DNA from: Pomphorhynchus laevis
Taxonomy: Eukaryota; Acanthocephala; Palaeacanthocephala; Echinorhynchida; Pomphorhynchidae
Reading direction: 5' to 3'
DNA: 64,000 nucleotides
Assembly (NCBI GenBank): GCA_012934845.2
Contig: WNNJ02003776.1
Coordinates: 780,616-844,615, forward strand
How positions within the stretch are numbered: position 1 is the first letter of the stretch; each line of letters opens with the position of its first letter. The notes beneath the pieces were generated by a model. That model made no database searches, was not told the origin of the DNA, and saw only the letters and a program-made list of their open reading frames with translations. Below, in pieces: positions 11,606-22,268 of this stretch. A program made the translations under genes and the position numbers.

Positions 11606-12134
11606 TTCTTGGGTAGTTTCGTTGCGACATAAAGAATTCGCAGCTCCCCGATGTTTCCACCGTTGCCAATGGAACGAATCCAGAAACGAGTTGAAGTCCT
11701 GCGTCGCACTACACGAAAATTTATGACGGTGAGGTTACTTTCACCGTTAGCTACTCTGTTACTAAGTTCGCTCTTTGCTTGTTTCAGTCGAGTTCTGTCC
11801 TCGATCGAAAGATCTCTGCGAAGGATCAATCCAGTACCTGCAAGATAATAACCGTTTTTTAAGCTAATGTACACATATCGGGCGTTGCTAATATGACCTT
11901 AAGAAGGCGTGGACTGTTATTTGATATTATTTTCCCCAGTCTATAAAGGTGGAGAACTCTGAATTGCTGCAGCTCAGTAGGGGAACAGGTGTGTAATAGC
12001 TCAGAGAAGAAGGATTGTACAGCTTTGACGTCATGCTGTACACGTAAATGGTTGTTAGTAGCAGATGATTCCCTTATATTAGCTATGATTAGATACTGTG
12101 ATCTATCATAAGTCCGGCGAATAGGGGCAGTTAA

Positions 12135-12674
12135 TCAGTTATTTAGGGAGACTGAATAGGAGTAAGAATTTGTAGATTTAAGTCGCAAGTCAGTTGATTG
12201 TAAAGAACTCGGAGGTCCGCTACATGATGTTTCAGAGACAAACGAATCTGTGAAATCAGGTGTTTTCTCTTCGTAGCTCAGAGTGTTCTTGTCTAGATCT
12301 ACACATTTTTCAGGTGAAGTTTGAAAAGTCTGATCAAATGCTGGTGGAGGCTGTTGTGAATTGCAGTGGGAGATCCTTTCTTGACGCTGTGCAATAACAT
12401 GAAGAGCTGGCGCCGACTCATCGCATTTCTCCTCGACAGGTTCAGTTTTATCCAATCGTGCGTCGTTACACACGCAATAACCACAAATGAAATGTTTACT
12501 TTCGTATCTCGCAACGTCAATTTTTTTCACCTTTAAGAGTGTCCAAACATCGCATCCCTGCTTGTCACATCCAACTTCCAACCGAACGTAGCCATCGTCT
12601 GTCTGTTTGTTGCGAGTTTTCACCGATTTCATTGTTTGTTCACAAAAATGTCGTTGATTCGATTGAAAATTCAC
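12135..12674 (-). CDS. ORF1 of LINE A: zinc-finger protein
   Basis: 179 codons. The N-terminus has VRLEVGCDKQGCDVWTLLK and HFICGYC, giving a Cys-x4-Cys...Cys-x2-Cys pattern like a PHD or zinc ribbon. The same pattern occurs in ORF1 of LINE H (QCSIHDC...FVCGFC). The rest is acidic, Ser/Gln rich and of low complexity. The first ATG lies about 14 codons into the frame (Met-Lys-Ser-Val), a better start than the GTG that opens it. The RRM-like part follows after a stop, in sequence reaching about 11602. Confidence 0.6.
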   Translation of the reverse strand: MNFQSNQRHFCEQTMKSVKTRNKQTDDGYVRLEVGCDKQGCDVWTLLKVKKIDVARYESKHFICGYCVCNDARLDKTEPVEEKCDESAPALHVIAQRQERISHCNSQQPPPAFDQTFQTSPEKCVDLDKNTLSYEEKTPDFTDSFVSETSCSGPPSSLQSTDLRLKSTNSYSYSVSLNN

Positions 12675-12699
12675 CGTATTTGTATTTACTTTAGATTGT

Positions 12700-14920
12700 T
12701 GTAATTTGCTAGAACACTTGTAAATTTTCTTTTGGACAATTTTTGCAAGAAAAACCTTTCTTTTTTCTTGTAAACTTTCTTATCTTGATTAGCTGACCAA
12801 TTAAGATAAGCTGCGAGTAGATTGGTAACTGTCGAATAACCCTTACGGAAATCATTATGCTCAGAAGCTATTACATTATTCTTACTATAAAACTTGACCA
12901 TATAACCATGTATAATTCGCTCTAACATACTACAACATAAGCAAGTAATACTTACTGATCTGTAATTGTCTACTGAAGATATATCACCCTTTTTGAAGAT
13001 GGGGTGAATGATCGATTGTTTCCACACTTTTGGAAAAGTCGTATCAATAATAGATTGTCGAAATATGGTACAAAGTGGTGTATATATTGAGCCTGCTATT
13101 CGACGAAGATATATTGAAGGTAATAAATCCTTTGGAGTTTGTCTCTTTCAGACGATGTAGTTCAGCTAAAACTTTCTCAGGAGTTATCAAATTAGCTAAG
13201 TCTAAACTAGGATATGAAACACTAGTACATCTTATCGTCTCACTGTTCTGGATAGGTTCAGAATACTCGTTTGTAGTCTCTCCGTCCAAGTAAAAATGCC
13301 TTGAGAACATCTCAGCAAGGTCGTCTTCAATAACGCTATCAAAATATTGGCCGATTGTTATATTAGCTTTCCTACTACTATTTACATATAGAAAGAGAGC
13401 TTTGGGATCATGTATACAACAATGAGCTAGACCATTTTCAAATAAATAGCGCTTATGTCGTTTTAAAGAATTGAAGAAATTTCTCGCCTGCTTATAAACA
13501 CCATATTCACAAAACCCACCCTTAAAGCATTTGAAACCGGAATCACGAGCCTTCATCGCAATAGCCAGCTCAGTATCAAACCAACGAGCGCTTTTCCGAC
13601 TAGTCTTAGACTTCAAAGGTGAGGATTTTACCATTAGAGAGTAAAGTGTCACGCGAAAATGATCCCAGGCCTCGTCAACTCCGACAACAGCCGGATCAGG
13701 CCAACTTACTCTCTGCAGCTTTGATGTAATAACATCATAGTTCGCCCGAAAGACATAAATATGACGTTTGTACCGAGCATGGTGAAACACCCTCATTTGT
13801 ATATTTAGCAAAACTTTAACTACACAGTGATCATACAAACCAACAGGAGAATCATATTGGATACTACTGATTAATTGACTGTTTGTCGATATGCAAAGAT
13901 TAAGAAGGGAAGAACTACAAATCGAAAAGCGAGTATGTACATCAACAAATTGTGCAAGATCACAATAAGTAAAACACTCCATAAGGTCACAAGATTTGCT
14001 ATAACAAGTAGGAAGAACCGTATTCGAAGTCCATTCAACATCTGGCATATTCAGATCTCTAATTATCACGGTATCACAATCTCCTCGCGTATACAACTAT
14101 ATCTCTTCAATGAGTGTCTTAGATATTGCCTTAGGAGCACGATACACAAGACCCAGTATGATGGGTAAGCTGTTATCGAACTTCACCTGACACCACAAAC
14201 TCCCAACTCTATAAATAGACGACTTACTAAAACACACACCTTAACTTCGTCTCTCATAAAGAGAGCTACACCACCCCTACCCCCTATCCGATCACTACGG
14301 AACAAAGAATAGCATGGGATGGATACCTCAGCATCGGATACATCACAATTAAGCCAAGATTCTGTAATACCAACTATAATTGGATTCACAGACTCGATCC
14401 TAAACTTTAGCTCATCGACTTTCTATAACAAGCTCCGAACATTAAAATAAAATATACTATGACTTTTATTCACACCAGTGCGAGTAGTAATATCATCTCT
14501 AGCAATCTGACACACTTCAGATTGCAAATCAGCTAGGCCCTTATATGCTATAAGACCTTGCCCAAACCCTCCACATTCACGAGAGGCGATACATCTATTG
14601 GGGACTAACTGATTCGAATGCGTCGCCTCACTACTTGAAAATTTTGCACACATAGATTGCTCTGACCAAGCGCAACACGAGATGCGAGTTCTTTCTTAGC
14701 TTGATACAGTTTCTCCCTTTGGAGAGCGTCAAGACCTTTCAAGAGACTAACATGGGATCATTTTAAACGATTTAATGAATCCAAATGGGCCTATATACAT
14801 ATACTATTAGTCAGAATCCTATACCGTTTGATCGTGATTTGGGTATCGTAGTTTTACACAACTTCAGAATCTGAAAAATACAGAAGTTACTTTAAACGAC
14901 TGCAAAAAGTAGATTGCAAT
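12700..14920 (-). mobile_element. APE-type CR1-like LINE B, 3'-truncated at LINE A
   Basis: Related to but distinct from A. Minus-strand pieces in order: ORF1 tail and endonuclease start (14653-14423), endonuclease (14389-14183; GITESWLNC, GGRGGVALF), endonuclease C-terminus and linker (14096-13044; IRDLNMPDVEW, YDHCVVKV) and RT start (13027-12686; IHPIFKKGDISSVDNYRSVS). RT breaks off where LINE A's 5' end begins, so A probably lies inside or against B, but B's missing part is not seen on the far side of A. Several stops and frameshifts. Confidence 0.8.
13044..14096 (-). CDS. Endonuclease C-terminus and linker of LINE B
   Basis: 350 open codons. It has the Asp-Leu-Asn (DLNMPDVEW) motif, a degraded Ser-Asp-His position (GLYDHCVV), then WPDPAVVGVDEAWDHF and DDLAEMFSRHF, parallel to the WPDPSKAGIQEAWDHF region of LINE A. 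A relic. Confidence 0.6.
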   Translation of the reverse strand: MYTRGDCDTVIIRDLNMPDVEWTSNTVLPTCYSKSCDLMECFTYCDLAQFVDVHTRFSICSSSLLNLCISTNSQLISSIQYDSPVGLYDHCVVKVLLNIQMRVFHHARYKRHIYVFRANYDVITSKLQRVSWPDPAVVGVDEAWDHFRVTLYSLMVKSSPLKSKTSRKSARWFDTELAIAMKARDSGFKCFKGGFCEYGVYKQARNFFNSLKRHKRYLFENGLAHCCIHDPKALFLYVNSSRKANITIGQYFDSVIEDDLAEMFSRHFYLDGETTNEYSEPIQNSETIRCTSVSYPSLDLANLITPEKVLAELHRLKETNSKGFITFNISSSNSRLNIYTTLYHISTIYY

Positions 14921-15124
14921 AAAGACACAAAGAAGGCAAGTGACTTACGTTTTATGTGATCCATTTTGGGTAACTGACCGTAAGCGTTGATTTGGCACTC
15001 GAATTTCTTAACACTCGTGACATCCAAATTAACAAATATCAATAAAATGTAAAGTTTATTATATTTAGTATTTTTTATTAAATAATCACCAACTAATTAT
15101 TATTTAATCTCATTATTATTATCA

Positions 15125-15215
15125 TTATTATTCAATCTCATTTATAGGCCCATTTACGGGAACCTAATTTCTGTAAATTAACTTTTCTTTTTTAATAAAT
15201 AATATTACAAAAAAA
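15125..15215 (+). mobile_element. J-family 3' tail, plus strand
   Basis: About 80 bp match the end of element J (39885-39965, reverse strand): CTCATTTATAGGCCC, the GGCCC.TTTACGGGAACC hairpin, and ACTTTTCTTTTTTAATAAA leading to an A run. It is an extreme 5' truncation, useful because it fixes the family's 3' terminus. Confidence 0.8.
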
Positions 15216-15265
15216 ATTATTTAATTAAAATTATATTTATTATATAAATATATATTTTTTTACAA

Positions 15266-15397
15266 AATATACTATGACTTTTATTCACACCAGTGCGAGT
15301 AGTAATATCATCTCTAGCAATCTGACACACTTCAGATCCCAAATCAGCTAGGCCCTTATATGCTATAAGACCTTGCCAAAACCCTTATAGGGTTTTG
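15266..15397 (-). mobile_element. Short LINE B fragment ending in a snap-back
   Basis: 15266-15376 repeats 14455-14570 of LINE B with few changes. At its 5' (right) edge CAAAACCCT is followed three bases later by its complement AGGGTTTTG (15377-15397). Confidence 0.8.
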
Positions 15398-15483
15398 CTA
15401 GGCCATTGTATATAAAAATATATAAATATTTATTATATCTATTATATAAATAAATTATCAACTTTAATATACAAAATTATAAG

Positions 15484-15592
15484 TTTTTTCATTTTGGTGA
15501 AAATAAAATTATACACACGAGTATTTATAAATAAAGAAGTTGTAAAATTAAAAATACTCGTGTCTTTTTATTTTTACCAAAATGAAATAAGT
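15484..15592. repeat. Imperfect inverted repeat, MITE-like
   Basis: Arms TTCATTTTGGT...CACACGAGTATTT and AATACTCGTGT...ACCAAAATGAA face each other across about 20 bp. Flanks are AT-rich. It could be a small non-autonomous hairpin element; no coding sequence. Confidence 0.6.
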
Positions 15593-15895
15593 TAAGTTCA
15601 GCATAAAGGCAATTCTCAACGATAAAATAATTAAAAACTTTATAATATTTTATATTTTTTAATTAATTCCCAAAATATTATATTTTTTTTCAACTTTAAA
15701 TTATATTTATTATAAATTATCAACTTTATTATACAAAACAATAATTATCAACTTTATTATACAAAACAATAATTATCAACTTTATTATATAATTAATATT
15801 TTTTATTAAATCATTACCAACTAATTAATTTTTTAACTTCAAATTATAAATTTATAAGGTTACCATATAATTTACATAGTCCTATCACGTCAGAG
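15593..15895. repeat. AT-rich DNA with about 29-bp tandem repeat
   Basis: A unit containing CAACTTTATTATACAAAAC recurs two to three times in 15718-15795. Otherwise AT-rich DNA between the LINE debris and the 3' side of the channel gene. Confidence 0.7.
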
Positions 15896-17419
15896 TTAAG
15901 ATTCAGCGATAATGGCTATAAACATGTTAATTAGCACGAAAAATACTAAACAAAGAAACTGACAGAAAAACAAAGGTCCCCAGAAAGGCATGTTTGTAAA
16001 GTGAGTGTAGTCAAATTCGCCGATAAGTATAAGGAATAGTGTGTAAGCAGAATTAATAGAAGTTGAGTATGACTGAAGTGTTGGCCCAAAAAGTAGGAAA
16101 GCCCAAAATGAAAAGGCAACAAACACTACACAGAAAATAAAGCAGAAACTTGATACGCTTAAAAGCCCTACATATACAGTACGCATCAACTTATGTGTAC
16201 TCGTTACATAGCGCAGAAATCTTAATGTACGTACAAGGGCAAAGCATCCTAGCAAACCTATACAATCCGTGTACACTGTATACGTTCGTATTTCCTTATC
16301 AATATTGAAAAATCCTGTATTCCAGTTAGATAGTTTCTTCATTTTGTTTTTAGCGTATATATGAAGCTTTGTAAACTCAATTATACCAATTATAGTCGAA
16401 ATGAAAGCGAGTAAATCTAGTATATTCCACAAATCCTTTGTAAATGGCTTAATACAGCTCTTCATTATCATCATGCGGCTAATAATTGATATTACGTACA
16501 TGGCTAAGAAAATAAGAACTGATATATTAAATCCTAACGCCCAGTATTCCTGTGTACTTTGATATGTTGGCAATTTTAGCGTGTTCACCTTAACACTCGA
16601 TGTCATACCACCTTCGACTCCTATTTCAAATATCAGACTTACTGAACAAAACAAGTTAACGTTAGCATTGTAGGTAGTAAACTCGATAAATACGGCTCGG
16701 GTCGCTCGATCTATCCATGTTGCAAATTTTAATCTACGAATTCTAATAGTATTAAAATGTATTGATGTATTTAAATTAACAATATAGCCTTCATTACCGT
16801 ATGTTCCTAGTTTGCCATGAATGAAGTTACTGCCCGCTATCGCTGACGATATCCACGACCATATCCAGTACGGCGTAATAAATAGCTCGTTAGCCGACAT
16901 TTGTTGGTCTGCTGATCTACCGTTATGTTTAAACGTATACGGTTTAAAGCAAATATGATTTTCGTACAGCTCTCTGTGACATAAAGAGTGTGGTATACGA
17001 ATCTGCCTTAGACGTATTGTACCACATATCAGGTTATCACCGGCGATTACCGACCACTTTTTATCGCTTGAGCTGTTGTGGTAGTAATTGGGATTTAGTG
17101 TTTCTTGAAAGTAATAATTGATGGGTCCTGTTTCTAGATAACTCCAAAATTCCGAAATATCCTTCATGTTGTTGAATTCTTCGGCTAAACGCTCCCTTAC
17201 AATTTCGGCGACAAAAAACTGATCACTTGACCTGCCTAGTATTGCAATCGTTAATAAATCAATCATCAATAAAACGTGAATAAAAAAATGAAGGCAAATT
17301 GCACGTATTGACTTATCGTAATCAAGTGTTGCAACACCATATCTACTATGTAGTAAAGTTCTCAAGTAGTTATTAAAAGATTCCTTACTTACATCCTCAC
17401 TTACACGTGGCTTAGTCAT
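15896..17419 (-). CDS. Polycystin-2-like (TRPP) cation channel, single exon
   Basis: A 507-aa open frame and the only convincing host gene here. It has S1 (about residues 43-63), the long extracellular polycystin domain with the hallmark PYWIWSWISS, GKLGTYGNEGYIV and WIDRATRAVFIEFTTYNANV blocks, then S2 (about 292-312), S3, an S4 with CFALVRTLRFLRYV, S5, a pore loop with LILIGEFDY and S6 ending FVLINMFIAIIAES. Such channels conduct cations in ciliary or sensory membranes. It stops directly after S6, so the cytosolic EF-hand/coiled-coil tail of PKD2 is absent; PKD1-like-type short ends or a missing last exon are alternatives. The ATG context (AACAAATG) is reasonable. No stop or frameshift inside. 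Confidence 0.93.
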   Translation of the reverse strand: MTKPRVSEDVSKESFNNYLRTLLHSRYGVATLDYDKSIRAICLHFFIHVLLMIDLLTIAILGRSSDQFFVAEIVRERLAEEFNNMKDISEFWSYLETGPINYYFQETLNPNYYHNSSSDKKWSVIAGDNLICGTIRLRQIRIPHSLCHRELYENHICFKPYTFKHNGRSADQQMSANELFITPYWIWSWISSAIAGSNFIHGKLGTYGNEGYIVNLNTSIHFNTIRIRRLKFATWIDRATRAVFIEFTTYNANVNLFCSVSLIFEIGVEGGMTSSVKVNTLKLPTYQSTQEYWALGFNISVLIFLAMYVISIISRMMIMKSCIKPFTKDLWNILDLLAFISTIIGIIEFTKLHIYAKNKMKKLSNWNTGFFNIDKEIRTYTVYTDCIGLLGCFALVRTLRFLRYVTSTHKLMRTVYVGLLSVSSFCFIFCVVFVAFSFWAFLLFGPTLQSYSTSINSAYTLFLILIGEFDYTHFTNMPFWGPLFFCQFLCLVFFVLINMFIAIIAES

Positions 17420-17484
17420 TTGTTAAATTTCTATATTCGAATTCGAACAGATTTAATGTAAAGTTAGAGTAAATGGCGCTAATT

Positions 17485-17600
17485 TATACTTTGAATAGTT
17501 GATAATGATTTATTATTGATAAAGAATTAGTGGAGCTGGATCAAAGAAAAGATAAAATGCTTATTAATATTTCGCTAACCTCTGTTAGCATCTTCAGAAA
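17485..17600 (-). repeat. Dispersed repeat and hammerhead motif upstream of the channel gene
   Basis: About 60 bp (GAATAGTTGATAATGAT...GGAGCTGGATCAAAG) recur inverted at about 55040-55140. Directly beside it (17570-17597, minus strand) is CTGAAGAT, a perfect GCTAAC/GTTAGC stem II and GAAATATT, a clean hammerhead core. It is likely a PLE terminus left near the gene. Confidence 0.65.
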
Positions 17601-17756
17601 ATCACTCAAATAAATTACTTCAGAAAATTAATTAAATAATAATACAATTATAAATAATAAATAATAATAAATAATAAATAATAATATACAATATTTATTA
17701 CAAAACATAACATACAGTGGGAATAAGACACATTTCAAATATTAATATTAGTATAC
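17601..17756. other. AT-rich spacer
   Basis: Simple AATAATAAAT-type sequence with nothing recognised. Confidence 0.6.
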
Positions 17757-20250
17757 AACAGCCGATGAGCGGTGGCTCGTTTGGCTGGATCTCAATTTAA
17801 AAAAGTACAATGTCAGTAAAACAAAAAAATCCAAATCAGGTTTGACTTCCAATGAGAGCGATACACTGTTCAGTGCACGCCGAAATTCTCGGATGTTCCG
17901 GCATTCAATTGCAGATGACGGGAGTCTCGATCTCTGATATCCTGATAGTGTCGATGGACTTTTCTACGATGTTTGAGCGTTAGTCGATGTCCACGTAATT
18001 TCTCGGAGTTGCGTAGGCAAAAGATGAAGTTGAGGGGATGAGTGGGCGATAAAATTGCCCTCCGTACCAGCATAAGATCAGCTTTTACCAAACTTTCACA
18101 AACCGTTGAAACACCTAGGATTTCTAACTTCTGGTCAAACAGCAGGTCTTTGACAGTGGGAACAAGACGAGTAGCCGACCGGAGAATTGATTCGTAAGCC
18201 ACAATGTTCTTGCACAGATGTGGATACGCTGCGGGAGATGCGTATAGCATTCGAGATTCGATGAGGGCCTTGTATATTATTCTGAAGCTACATGCCTCTA
18301 GTGATCCAAAATATCGCTTAATGATGCCAATAGTACGACGGCAATTGGTTGAAACTTTATTTACGTGAGTGCTCATATCGACCGTATTAAGCGTATATAC
18401 CCCTAAATCATCGATTTTATCTGTAGAATCAATCAACATGTTTCCAATTTTATAAGAGCAACGAATGTCTGGGGAGCCGATCCGCATATGTCTACATTTA
18501 GTCGCATTTATCATCAGCCCATTAGATATACACCATTTATTTATGGAATCCAGGTCTTTTTGAAGAGCGCTAACATCGGAATCATCAATGATTCGCCTCC
18601 AAACCTTAATATCATATGCGTAGGTAACACATTCCGACGTTAAGTTGTTTGTAATATCATTTACATATATATTAAAGAGAGTCGGAATAATGGCCGATCC
18701 CTGCGAGACGCCTGTCGTCATCATTGAGTAACCAGAAAAATAATGGCTTATGCGTACTGCAAACGAGCGGTTGCTTACGAAAGATTGAATCCAGCGTAAC
18801 AAAGAGCCCTGTACACCAATGTTAGATAATTTGTTTACTAGCAAATTGGGAATAACTCTATCGAATGCTTTCGATAAGTCTATAAATATCACATCTACTT
18901 TGGAACCACTCCTCATTGAATCCACCCAGCTTGCTCTCGCTTTTACAAGGTTCGTTACCGTTGAGCGATTTGGCCTAAATCCATGCTGACTGGGGCTGAG
19001 GCGATTGTTAGCTTCAACGAAAGCGCTAAGGTGACGAAGAATCAATTTTTCTAATACCTTACAAGCTACAGATGTGGGACTGATGGGACGGTAGTTGGAA
19101 ACCTGGGATTTATCCCTTTTCTTGAAAATTGGACGTACAATACCCTTAGTCCAATCAGATGGTAGATAACATGTGTTTAGTGAACTTCTAAAAATAGAAG
19201 CTAAGGGAACGTATATTGCATGGGCCAATTCCTTTAAGAGTATTGGAGGTATATGGTCAGGACCTGACGCGGCGTTGCGGGGTAATTTAAGTAGCTCGTG
19301 CAGTAGTACCTCTTCTTCGCTAAATTCAATGTTAGATATGACTACTCTAGGTAGAAGTACATTGTGTTTAGTTTGGATTATACCATCGGGGATCGACACT
19401 CTATCTTCTTTAATAGCGAAATAGTCCATAAAATGGGCAGCTACATCAGTTGGGGAGGGTCAAGATTGACCCATTGTCGGCCACTAGGTATGAACAATCT
19501 GTCGAGTGTATAGGACGTGGAAGTATGCTTTTGAAAGCCACCCAAGGATTGTTATGAGTGGAGCGGCATATATTTGAGATGAAACTGCGTTTTTTCTGTT
19601 TTTTTTTAGAATAGAAACCGTATTCCTGCAATGACGGTAGTGTTCAAAAGAAAGTTCCCCTTTTTTGTACGCATGGAAACATCTATCACGGTGTTTGATT
19701 AGAGCAAGCAATTCCGCATCTAACCATTTCGGATGTAGTTTTCGTGTACGATTCTGACGTATCGGAGCAAAATAGTCGAGAACACAATGTAATGTGGTCT
19801 TAAAGTGATCCCAAGCTTCTTGAATGCCTGCTTTCGATGGGTCGGGCCAATACATACAGGAAATTATACTGCGCACGACATCATAGTCGATCTTAAAAGG
19901 ATTCGACGTTTTAACCGTTTCGACATATGGTCCGAGTGCGTTAAATTCTATTGAGATGGTAGAGTGATCGCTTGATCCTAGCGGAGGTCCGTATTTGACG
20001 TTTTTTATCAGATACGTTTCACTCGAAAATCAGAGGTCAAGAATTGAGGAGTTAGTACCCCTGTGACGAGTATCCCTGTGAACATGTTGGACTAAATGTA
20101 GATCATTTATCGTGTTTAAAAGCAGTAATGATTCGGGATCACATCCAGGAAGAGGAATGTAATCTATCCAATCAATTCGCGGCATGTTAAAGTCTCCTAA
20201 TAAAATAACTTTTTGACCCTTGAATGTATTTTCAGTTATTGAGGATATAA
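17757..20250 (-). mobile_element. LINE A copy 2 (A'), 5'-truncated
   Basis: Almost identical to LINE A over RT and linker (frames 19876-19484 and 19429-17870). It keeps about 63 bp lost from A near 19915-19985. RT again has the Tyr-Ala-Tyr-Asp change. The 3' junction has the same ATTAGTATA.AACAGCCGATGAG boundary as A. The element stops at about 20247, where ATTGAGGATA folds back on its complement (20254-20263) and runs into AT-rich palindromes. A few frame breaks only. Confidence 0.9.
17870..19429 (-). CDS. Reverse transcriptase of LINE A'
   Basis: 519 open codons from the DYFAIKEDRV linker through all RT blocks to GHRLTLKHRRKVHRHY. The last residues differ from A because a small deletion near 17927 changes the frame. 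Motif B is GVSQGSAIIP here (SQR in A), motif C is TYAYDIKVW in both. Confidence 0.8.
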   Translation of the reverse strand: MDYFAIKEDRVSIPDGIIQTKHNVLLPRVVISNIEFSEEEVLLHELLKLPRNAASGPDHIPPILLKELAHAIYVPLASIFRSSLNTCYLPSDWTKGIVRPIFKKRDKSQVSNYRPISPTSVACKVLEKLILRHLSAFVEANNRLSPSQHGFRPNRSTVTNLVKARASWVDSMRSGSKVDVIFIDLSKAFDRVIPNLLVNKLSNIGVQGSLLRWIQSFVSNRSFAVRISHYFSGYSMMTTGVSQGSAIIPTLFNIYVNDITNNLTSECVTYAYDIKVWRRIIDDSDVSALQKDLDSINKWCISNGLMINATKCRHMRIGSPDIRCSYKIGNMLIDSTDKIDDLGVYTLNTVDMSTHVNKVSTNCRRTIGIIKRYFGSLEACSFRIIYKALIESRMLYASPAAYPHLCKNIVAYESILRSATRLVPTVKDLLFDQKLEILGVSTVCESLVKADLMLVRRAILSPTHPLNFIFCLRNSEKLRGHRLTLKHRRKVHRHYQDIRDRDSRHLQLNAGTSENFGVH

Positions 20251-20370
20251 CTGTATCCTCAATATATTGAGTATATATATTTCAGTTATATATACTCAAT
20301 ACTTTCAGTTATTGAGTATATATACATACTGTTTATGTTTTCTTCACAGTTACAAATTAATTATTATTAC
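20251..20370. repeat. AT palindromes at the truncated end of A'
   Basis: Successive inverted copies of TATTGAGTATATATA and its complement, with three TTTCAGTTAT strings, look like iterated snap-back or slippage at the LINE A' 5' edge. Confidence 0.65.
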
Positions 20371-21773
20371 AAATCACACTTTATCAACATCCTAGCGAAG
20401 GAACTGATGATTGTCAGTATAACTTGGGATCTTCGCTGGTCTGTTGATCTTTTCTTGGGGATGTTCATATTTTAGCTCGCAGTGTCATTGATACACACTT
20501 AGCGATCGTTGTTGATATTTTGCATCGAATCTTAGTTATGCAATATGAATACAATGTCTTTCTTTTAAGTGACATTATGGTTGCGATCTTTCTAAATACA
20601 ATGTCGGCTGCTTTCCCAACGCCACCAGTTGTCGAGATTATTATCGGATGAAAGGACGCGTTTTCTACTTTAGTGATTCTTTCAGCGATTTTATTGATTT
20701 TCCTCGATTTATGGTATTGGGATGGAGCTGACATGCGATCATGAGTATAAGACGGAGCCAAAGTATTGTATATGCATACGTGCATGTAGGACCGGTCCGT
20801 AATATGTCCAAACAATCATGTACATTTGATATCCGAGCGTGCATCTCTATCTCGTGTGGTCGTTGACTTTTCTAAGATGACATTAGTGGGAATCGGCGTG
20901 AGTTGTGGTTCTAATTAAACATTATGACATGTTTCCCGTAGCATGTTCCCCATCTCAGTTGTCACTGCATTGTGTCGTATGAAAGTATGGCCTGCTGATT
21001 TGCACGAAAGTGCATGTGGGATATCGAAATCTTGACCACAATTGCATTTGGAGGGTTCGGATTGATTTTTCTAGTTGTATCTGACAGCAAGGGCATCTCT
21101 GAATTCGTTCGTGTTCAGAAATAATTTATTGTCTAAGTTTCTTGGGTCAAGCCAAGCTGAAGAGCCGATCCTACTTGCGTTTTTGATTATCGTCAAAAGT
21201 TTGACGGAGGCGGATTTCAAATCATCTCTTACCTGGTGGATCCTGTTTTGTTTATCGGCTTTAATTTCCTGACGTATGCAATCCTGCATTTTTGCGGATT
21301 CCATACCTCCGATTTCCTGCATTGGCAGGCTCGCTAACTGAGAGTGAATAATTGTATTCTTGTGCAGCACCTCAACATGGGGCTATTATGTTCAGTCATC
21401 CATGTTTTCTTGGCATCGAAATTATTTTTTCAATATGTTCACTTCCAACTTGATAATGCATCATATCAGGCAGTGTGAGGTTGAAACGTAGCTCGCGTAG
21501 AGGCTCATACCAGAATTCCTGTGTCTCACAAGTTTGTTTTATATACGTGAGCTTATGTTGTAGCGCTTTGACCAAGAGTAAGTATAACGCAAATACTTCG
21601 TGATTTGTGATTTCATGAAGTCGTGAGTGTTCATTGCATTTAATCAAGATCTCCCCTTCGCATTTTATCTTCATGTATTCCTTTGATCCGATGAAACTTC
21701 CCAAATAATTCACACCATCTGATTTGATTATAATGTCCTTCAGTTTCGTCGCAGAAATTTCATCCAGTCTCAA

Positions 21774-22268
21774 TTAGTTTTTGATAAGGAGTACGCATTT
21801 GGAAGAGTTGATATGAAAGCCAAATTTAGGACCAATTCGAATTATCTCTTCCCATGTTGCTTCGAGATCAGTTATCGTTCCTACACAGGCACAGTCGTCC
21901 GCGTACCATTTTTGGATTGTCCCCTTCGAAACGTTATGTAGTCTCGTAATTAGTAGCAGGGTGGCTAAGGCAAAGGCGGCCATTGATAGGGGGTCACCCT
22001 GAGTGAATCTATTATCGGATCTTAGCGTTTCTCCACCAACTAATAGTTCGTTAGGTTTTCCGTAGGTGTTCAGTAAGATTTTCTCCATTGCGGGGCATGT
22101 ATATTTTATGTTTGCCAGCGCTAACTTTCTGTTTATGTTATTAAATGCGTTTCTAGCATCGATCAAGAGGATATTCATATTATCACGATGCATGAATGCT
22201 TTGCGGATCGAGTGCACAGCAATTTCTGTCACGCATTTTTGACCGACGCACAATTGAGCGTACCGCAC
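21774..22268 (-). CDS. RT core of element C
   Basis: 164 codons with QLCVGQKCVTEIAVHSIRKA, the RT motif A LLIDARNAFN, FTQGDPLSMAAF and the intact catalytic WYADDCACVG. A TAA ends this piece, and the same frame continues as LRLDEISATKLK. Confidence 0.75.
   Translation of the reverse strand: MRYAQLCVGQKCVTEIAVHSIRKAFMHRDNMNILLIDARNAFNNINRKLALANIKYTCPAMEKILLNTYGKPNELLVGGETLRSDNRFTQGDPLSMAAFALATLLLITRLHNVSKGTIQKWYADDCACVGTITDLEATWEEIIRIGPKFGFHINSSKCVLLIKN

Larger units (their letters stand above)
8725..12700 (-). mobile_element. APE-type CR1-like LINE A, near full length
   Basis: Reading leftward: ORF1 (12674-12135), its RRM-like second half (about 12115-11602, broken), APE endonuclease (11605-11168), linker (10862-10668) and RT (10618-8819). 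The 3' end reads CCGCTCATCGGCTGT, shared with copy A'. The 5' edge is at or beside the 19-nt motif at 12680-12698. Compared with A' about 63 bp is missing near 10904. Frames are broken in ORF1 and between endonuclease and RT, so this copy is dead, but it is very similar to A'. Confidence 0.9.
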
